From positions 1 through 42,413 of the IMG/VR virus record IMGVR_UViG_3300042861_001014: 42,413 nt of DNA. One strand, written 5' to 3'. The translations under genes were made by a program, and so were the position numbers. Numbering within the stretch: position 1 is the stretch's first letter; every line of letters begins with the position of its first letter. Of the stretch, positions 31,601 to 40,600 are shown piece by piece. Under the pieces are notes generated by a model that made no database searches, was not told the DNA's origin, and was given only the letters and a program-made list of their open reading frames with translations. The DNA comes from a virus.

Positions 31601-34600
31601 GATGTATATGAAATTGGTGTTTCATTCTTATTTGTTGTTTCTGTTACACCAGTATTACCCATCAATGCATACTTATAATCTAGTATAGTATTATTCATTG
31701 GAGCTTCATATGGTTCACGGAATTTCTTTTTATAATCTAAATATTGTTCTTTAGTAATAGGCAATCCTAAAATTTGTAAAGCTTTAATACCATTTTTTGA
31801 TAGTCCCGCATCTAAAGCTGTTTTTTGTTCTGCATCTGTAATAGAATTTGCAATACTTGCAGCTTGAAGATTATTTTTATATAACTCTAATGCTTCAGCA
31901 TATGTTGTTCCAGGTTGAGCAACTTTTTCAGATACATACTTTAAGTAATCTGTGTATTTACCTTGATCTGTAGTTTGTTTACCATACTCATAGAACTGAC
32001 CTTTGCTTTCATAAAAGTCTTTAATCTGCATGTAAACTTTATCAATATCAAAATCCGCTCCTGATATCTCAATAAGCTCTTGAGCAAACATTGCAGATGA
32101 ACCATAGAATCCAGGTAAGAAGTCAACATGTTTAATATTTATTGTTGAATGATTATCTTGAGATGGAATACGTACACCAAACATTTTTGATAACACATCT
32201 GGAAATGCTCCATTAGTATTTTCAACTAAATCCATTACAGATTTAAAGTGAGCTGGCATAAGCATCTCAGTATATCTTTGACCTGTAAATTTACCGTCTT
32301 TATCATATTCTTTTACACCAGATCTTAAACGGTCAAGTATAACAACACCTTCTTTGTTATCTTTAAGTGTAACTGATAATGTATCATATTCACCTAATAC
32401 AGGTTTGTTGACCATACTATTCCAAACATTCTCTCTGATAATTTCAGATCTATCAGGAACGCCATTTTCATCTACACTAAATACTCTTCTATAAACTTTA
32501 GTACCAAAATCAGATACTAAAGCTACAGCATGACCTGGTGCTTTTTCAGCAAGTGCACCTTTACTTAAATAACTTAAGAACAATTGCTCAAATTTATTTA
32601 ACGTAATAGGGTTATTCAAATCATATTTTTGTTCTCCATCTTGAGTTGAAAAGAACTCTAGTAAATTACTACTTGCTTGAGATGCTTTAAGACCCTCAGT
32701 AGCATATCTTAAGAATGCTGTTAAGTTAGGGGTTAATTTATTGTTTTGTTTTGAGATTGCAAGTTCTTGCATTCCTTTTTCAAAACTAAAGATTAAGTTT
32801 CTTTTGTTCTTAAATTTCAACTCAACTTTAGCTGAGGTAGCAAGGTTATATGCAGTTCTAATTTGACCAACAGTCATTCCTAATGCCTCTACATATACAT
32901 TATCATTTTGCTCAGAAGTAACAATATTCTTTACTTGTGTTGGATCAATAACTTCTGTTTTATTTGAAGGTGTTAATACCTGAAGACCTATGTATTTAGC
33001 ACTTAATGTAGTGTATCCATTTGTAAATGAATCAGTATTTTCTAAATCACTAAGTGGATTTGCACGTTGTTTTAACATTTTAAGTGCAGATAATGGTGTA
33101 GCTATACTAATTGTATCTTTGGTTTTTTCAATAGCTTCAAGTTTAACTCTTAAATTGTGAAGTTCAACTTTATTTTCTTTAGCAACCCAAGTTATATTAC
33201 CATTCTCATCTACTACTTTATTAGATGTAAGTTGTGGAGTTAATACAAAAGCAGACATTTTAATGAATGTTTTACCATCACCGTATACTAACTTTTTAGA
33301 GTTAAGCATACTACCCATATCAACATAACCATCTTGACCAAATAATTCTTCAGAAGATATATCTTCACCAGCTTCAATCTTATCAATAAGTTTTGCTTGA
33401 GCAGGATTAAGTTTACCAAATCCAAACCACATATATCTAAATGCTTTTGTAGTCATCCATAACTGACCATCAGATCTATCAATATTTTTTCCAGTTAAAG
33501 CAGATACTCCTGTAGGTTCTTCTAAAGCAACTAAGCTAATATCATCAACAGTATGCATTACACCCATATCTTCTGCAGATATAGAAGTATAAGCACTATA
33601 GTATGCAGCATTCTGCATTTTAGCTCTTTTAACAGCATCAACTCCATCTTTTAATGTAACAGCTTGGTCACCTAAAAGAACTTCATTTATAGATGATGTA
33701 TTAATCCAGTCATTAAAGAATATTTGTTTTAAGTTATATTCTTTATCATAAGTAAGATTAAGTAATTCAGCTGACTCAATTAAATTCTGATTAGCTTTTG
33801 TTGTTGCTGCTAAACCTTCTGTTATACTTTTGCCTAATTGATCTTCTATTTTTAAGTCTATTAAACCTTCAGAAAATTTAGTATACTGACTTTCTAACTG
33901 CGCATTAACAATAGTTTTAAATGCATTATCAGTTATGTTTAATTCTTTCAAAGCTTCTTTCAATGAAGGAGCATCTTCACGTTTTGCAATTTCTTCTAAA
34001 CTAGCTTTTAATTCTGGAGTAAGTAATAAACCGGTATTTGTTAATTTAAATGCTCTACCTTTTTCATTATTGTTATATCCAAGTTGAGTTTCTTGATCAG
34101 CAGTTAAAAGGTTTGACTCTCGTATAACTCTAGCAGATTCTTCTCTTCTAATTCTATCATATTCACTTTCAATTCTATCAACAAAAATGTTTACAGTTTC
34201 ATCTGTCAATACAACTTTACCACCACCCGGTTTTTCAAACTTAACAGCTTTAACCACAGGTAGATACATTAAATCCCCAGTATTAGATGCTTCTAAAACT
34301 CTAATAAGGATTGGAGCTAATGCCGCTTTAACATTTTTTTCAAGTACATTATCATAATATTCTACAACATCAACTTTATTACTTTTAGTATTTAATAAAG
34401 CAGTATATGTATTAAGTATACTTAAAGCAAATTCTTGTGGTGTATAATTACCGTAAGATGCTTTATTAGATACACCTGATATTTTATCATTAAGTTCTTC
34501 TTCAGTACTATTAATTTTACCAACACTACTTCCAGCTACTCTTAATACTCTTTGTCTATTTTCTGCAGACATTTTTAAAAATGCTTCACTATTTAACAAA

Positions 34601-37600
34601 AAGTTATTTGCTAAGTATGGATCAGATTCTTTAAGACGCTCAAGTTCTGCTACATCATTTAATTCTTGTATTCTTTTTAAATGGAATGTAGGTAGTTGAT
34701 GTGCATATACTAAGTTACCTTCAGGATTTTTAAATACAGATGCTCCAATTGTTTCATCAAATTGTCCATTTTGAATTGCTAATGTTCTAAGTCTGGAAGC
34801 AGCTCCATCTTTTCCTTCACTAAAAGGATCATTACCGGATTGAATTATTAAACTTAACTCTGTAATATCACTATACATCATAGGTGTTTGTTCAGAGTTG
34901 GCATTTAATAATGCTGCCTGCATTGGTGTAGGATTATTTCTTGATGATGCAATACTAAATGCAATAAATTGTTTACTTAATTTAATACCTGTAAGTCTAA
35001 AAATATCTTGTGAATATTTAGAAGATAGTTCAGATAATTTTGGATCAGTAATTTCTGTATTACTTTTAATTAATTTACCATTTAAATCAACTCTAGTTAA
35101 ATAACTTGCAAAATCTTCTAATGTTCTTACAGTTTCATTTTTAACTTTTACATCAGATTTAATTTTCTTTTCAGCTTGACCCCAAGCTTGAGACCATGAT
35201 TCTAATTGTGAATTAATATCATCTCTTTGTGCAGCAGAATAAATTAATACTGCACCAGCATCATCTCTTTGTACAAATAAGTAGTCTACTCTGAAAGTTG
35301 TAAATCCTTTTACAACAGATGTAAATAAAGCACTATTTTTAATCTCAGTAGGTAATGGACCTGCCTCTAACAATGTTTCTACAGATATACCAAAGTCTTG
35401 TAATAATCTTGTTACAACTGCTCCAGTCTGAGGATTATCTAATCCAAAGAAGTACATATTCTGTAACATCTTTTTAGGATCATCAATATTCTTAACAGCT
35501 TTTAATAATCCATTATATGCAGATATAAAATTAATAGGAACAATTAGTTTTACTCCAGGCTTCAATTCTTTGTTACCAAAGTAATCTGTTTCTTCTATAG
35601 TTGTTGTAGCTAAGTAACTTCTCAATCCTTCAGATAAAGAACCAAAACCACCAATCATAGAAGCATCCATACTGTACTGTTCTACATTTCTTAAACCAAC
35701 TTCTTCTTCAAAATATTCATTATTATATTCTTCTTCTTGAGTTTGTTTAGTAATAATGTTTAATACTTTATATACTTCAGATTTTAATTCATCAGAGAAA
35801 TTATAAAACACCTCACTAATCTGAGGTAAGAATTTTTTCTGTTCATCAGATAATTTTTGATTTGCTTCAGTTTCTTCATCATATAAAGCAGCAAAATCAT
35901 TAATTACATTTTCAAGTATGTCCCCGCGTTTAACATTTGGATCTCTTACTTTTGAAACTTCTTGTATGTACATAGCAGCTATACTTGAAACCAAAGGTTC
36001 AGCAATAGCACTATCTAAGAAATAGTATCCAACTTTACCATTAGCATTCTGTTCTGTATCATATGGTATTAATGCATTAGCTTCTAATGTTACACCAGTC
36101 ATCATACTGGTAACAAATTGATTTTGACTTACTCCCGCGTTTTTAAACTTACCTGCATCAATGTTTTCATATAAAGTAAGTAATTGATTCCTAGTAAAAG
36201 ATTTGAATACAGACTGAATCCAATCCATAATTCTACTGAATAAAGACTTAACAGAAGAATCTGTTTGAGTTGATTTTGCATTTGTTTTGAATTTCTCAAA
36301 TTCATCCGCCAGGTATTCTTCATAATATTCTTGTTCTAATCTTTCACGGCTCATATTAGAGTAAGTATTAGCTGAATTTCTGAATCTTTCTAATTCAGCT
36401 TCAAAGCTTTTACCTTCTGCTCTCAGTTTTGCTCTTACTTCTTTTCTAGCAATTGCTAAATATTTTTTGATTTCTGCATCAGTTAATAACATTCTGAATA
36501 CACCATGAAATGCTTCATGATATTTAAATGGAGATTTAGCTCCAGTAAATAAAGTTCCATTAACAGTTAATCCACCACCAATATTACTAAGACCTAAAAC
36601 AAATGCACCAACACGTACACCTCCTGCTTTAAGATTATCACCTAAAGTTTCAATATCTTCTATTGTAATATAATCTGGAAGACTTAAACTAGCCCATACT
36701 TTAAATGCCTCAATGTCTTCAATATCTTCAGTAACTGTATTTAAATCAATAATTTTATTAGCTTCATTTTCTAATTTTTTTCTTTCAGCTAAAAGATCTG
36801 CATACTCTTGACTATCTTTTACAGCTTTAATCTTAGCTGCTCCAACTAGTCCTTCAGTAAGTTGTGCTTTAAGTAATTCAAGTTGTTGTTTAACAGCTTC
36901 TAATTTATTTAATCTAACACCATTTCTTAATGCAGCAATATCATCTATATTAATATCTTCAGGATTAATATTGTCTATATTAACCGCATCTGCTCTTTCT
37001 TCTGGAGTTACTATTACTTCTTCAGTACTTTCTAAAGCAGCTACTTCAGCATTAACAAAATTATAAAGGTCTTGTGGTTGAGTTTTTATAAGATGATTAA
37101 TCCATTTAGCTTTAGTTAATACAGGTTTAATTAATGCGTTTCCTGTTTTAACCAACTTTAATATTTCATGTTGCTGACCATCTTTAGTTACTACAAAATA
37201 TGTAGAACCTTTATCATTGGCTACAACATCACTGTATGGTAATCCAATCTTATCTAATTCTGCCTTTATCTGTGAAACTACTTCCTCAGAAGTTTGTTCC
37301 ATTTTACCAGATGCATCTGTTGTTACATTAATAGATACAGGTTGTTTTTCTATTTCCTGCATTCTATTTTTAACTGTTTGTGCATCAGCTTTAGCAGTTG
37401 AAACTTCTTCTGATGCAACAAAAGCAGTTCTTTGAACTACGGGAATATTTCTAGCAGCTTGTATAGCTGAAGAGTCTGCAGACAATTGAATTGCATTAGG
37501 AGATACCACTTGTGGAGCAACTTGTGTTGTTGTCTTATTAAGGATTTCTTGAACACCAGCCTCTCTTGAAAATTTCTTTTTAAAATTTGATTTAGATAAT

Positions 37601-40600
37601 GTAAATCCAACTTTGTTAGTTACAGAACTTACTGCATTTTTTAATAGATCTGTTTCATTAGCTTGATCAAATAGAATTTGTATTTTTTGATCAACAGTAA
37701 GATTTTTATTATTAGCAGTTTTTCTATCTAATTGTAATTTAATACTTGTATTATTATACTTAATAGATAATTGAAGTTTACCATATTCATTTACTTCAAG
37801 AGCAAAATTATATCCAGAATAACCTGAAAGATATACCTTACTATTTATATTTGAATTAAATTCTGAGTTAAAATCATTTCTATTATTTTTATTTTCAGCA
37901 ACATTTTTATCTATTTGATTAAAATAACTTAAAAGTAATTCATCTACTACTTCAGATTCTACTGTTTCAGATTTTAAATTAACTAAAGCATATGTACCAT
38001 TAGGTAATAATACTGCAGCCACATAAGTATCTGTTAAACTTGTAATACCATCTAACAATCCTTGCTTAGTTAGACTCTCTTCAACTCTATCTATAAGTTG
38101 TCTTCTTTCTTCACCTTCAAGATTTGATATAGCAATTTTAGTTCTTGGACCCGTTTCAGTTTTTTCTAATTGATAAATTAAATAATTACCATTTTCATCA
38201 GCAGCACTAAATTGTAAATCTGTTAATGGTTTTGGTGACTTATCATACATCATTACTCCTAGTTTAGAAATAAAAGATAAACCATTTGGTAATTTTGAAA
38301 TAGCAATAACCCCATCAGGATTAAGTGCTACTAATTCAGGTAACACAGAACTTAATAAATTATTCAATGCAAAATTATCTTGAGCACGTTTTAAATCTTC
38401 TTCAGGATTTATATCCATACCCTCTGGTGTATATATTATATTTTTATATTCATCTGCGGTCATGGTAGCTGGGTTGATAACAGTACCTTGAGAGTTAGTG
38501 ATTATAAAATTAGTATTTTGCATATAACCAAAAATACCATTTGTAGAATTGTTTTTATTTAAACCTTTTTCTGCTATAGCTTTATCAACTTTAGCTTGTA
38601 CATCTGGATTAGAAATTCTTATACCTACAGAATATTTTGCTCTTATTGTTTGAATATACGGATTTGCTTCTTTAAAACCTGGTATAATTAAATTTCCATT
38701 ATTCATACCACCTTGTGGATCAGCTATAATTACCAATTCTAATTCAGCTAATTCTTCAGGTGTTAGTATAGATAGAACTAAGTTATATCTTGCTATTGCT
38801 TGTTCTGGACTTTCTGTCCATTGATCAGTAGTGGTATCTTTATTTCTATATGGATAAGGTTGAATAGGTTCAAGTACATTTAATCTACTAACACTTTGTG
38901 GTAGTACTTTAAGTTCTAAATCTTGAATGCTAAATGATGCTTTAAATTCACCAGGCTTAACAGGGATTGTAGCTCTTTTAGTATCTTCTACTGAAGGACT
39001 AATTGCATCAGATGGTATTAATAATAACTTACGTTGACTATTTACTTGTTTAGGTTCACTTAATACAATAAATTCTTTACCTGTTTGATCATATACAAGT
39101 TGACCATAATTTAATTCAACATCATCAAATGTAAATTTTGTAGTATCTGGTGCCGCATTATCAAGAGTTTTTTGCATTAATAATGCTTTTGCTTTATCTC
39201 CTTCAACATAAATACCAAAGGAAGCAATACCATATCTATTTAAAGTTTCTTCATCTAATGGTTGTTTATATTGATCAACTAATTGATATGAAGTATTTAT
39301 ATTACCTTGTGAGTCAACTGTTTTTAATTCAATTAATGAAACACTATTACCTTTCTTAATTATTGTTACATTTTTATTTCCTTCTACATTTTCTCCTTTA
39401 TTAGGTAACAATTCTGTCTGACCTGTAACATCATCAATAGTTAACCCTAATGCATTAACAACATTCTGTACTAAGTCATTTGTTTTACCTTCTTGACTTT
39501 GCAACCAAGTTATTAATCCAGTTTCATTATTAATTTCTTCTTCAGTAAGTGGGTTATTAGGATTTATTAATGTATCATTATCAATCCAAATTTTCTTAAC
39601 AGCAATGAATGCAGCTCTATGATTTTTACCATCTTCACTATTAATCCATTTATCTAAAGTGATTGGTTTTTTACCAGCTGCTGTTTGTTTAGCTGCATAC
39701 TTAGCATAAGCTTTTTGCATTGTGTTTTCTAACACAACTGAATCTTTAACTGAAACTTCAATATTTATACCATCTAGTATATCATCAACTTCAGTTCTAG
39801 CTTCTTCAGCTACAGCTTCATCTGTTTTAACCTCTTCTACTTTCTTATCTGGTCTAATTTGTTCATAATCCTTTAGTAATGTTTGTATTTCTTCTAAATC
39901 TGATTTATCAAAAGCACCTAATTGTTCACCTTTTTGATTATAAAATGTTTTTAAATATTTACTGTCTCCAGTTTCTAAAAACTTTTTCATTTCCTCATTA
40001 TTAGGAATAAATCCTGCTTTTGCAATTTGATTAGCTAATTCATTTCTTTGAATTACACCAACATAATCACGTACTTGTTGTTCAAATATTTTTTTTCTGT
40101 TTTTATATTGTTCTTGTAATACTTCAGCAGTTCTTTGAAATACAAGATCAAACTTTTGAGGATCATTTAAATACTCAATTGTTTTATCATATACTTTAGC
40201 TCTACCCTGTAATGCATTATAATCAATTATTTGTTTTAATGCAGCATCAATATTTTGTTTATTTACAAAAGAACCTGTTTGTTTGGCCATGTATTGAACA
40301 TACTTTTCAAATTCTTTTCTAAGTGCACCTATTTTTCTTTTATCAAAAGAACCATCTTTAGCTTGATTTTCTGCATTCATTAGAATATTTTTAAATGCTG
40401 CTAATCTTTCTATTTTTTCTGTTTTTTCTTTTACTTTTTTCTCATTTGTCTTATCAGCAGATAAAACAATAGCTTCTTCAGTTAACATTTGTATTTCTTT
40501 ATCAATAGAATCTTGATCTAATAATACAGTTAAATCATTAGCTGCCATTTTATCAAATAAAGGATCAGATGCTAAATTTTGATATATACTATTTGATCTT

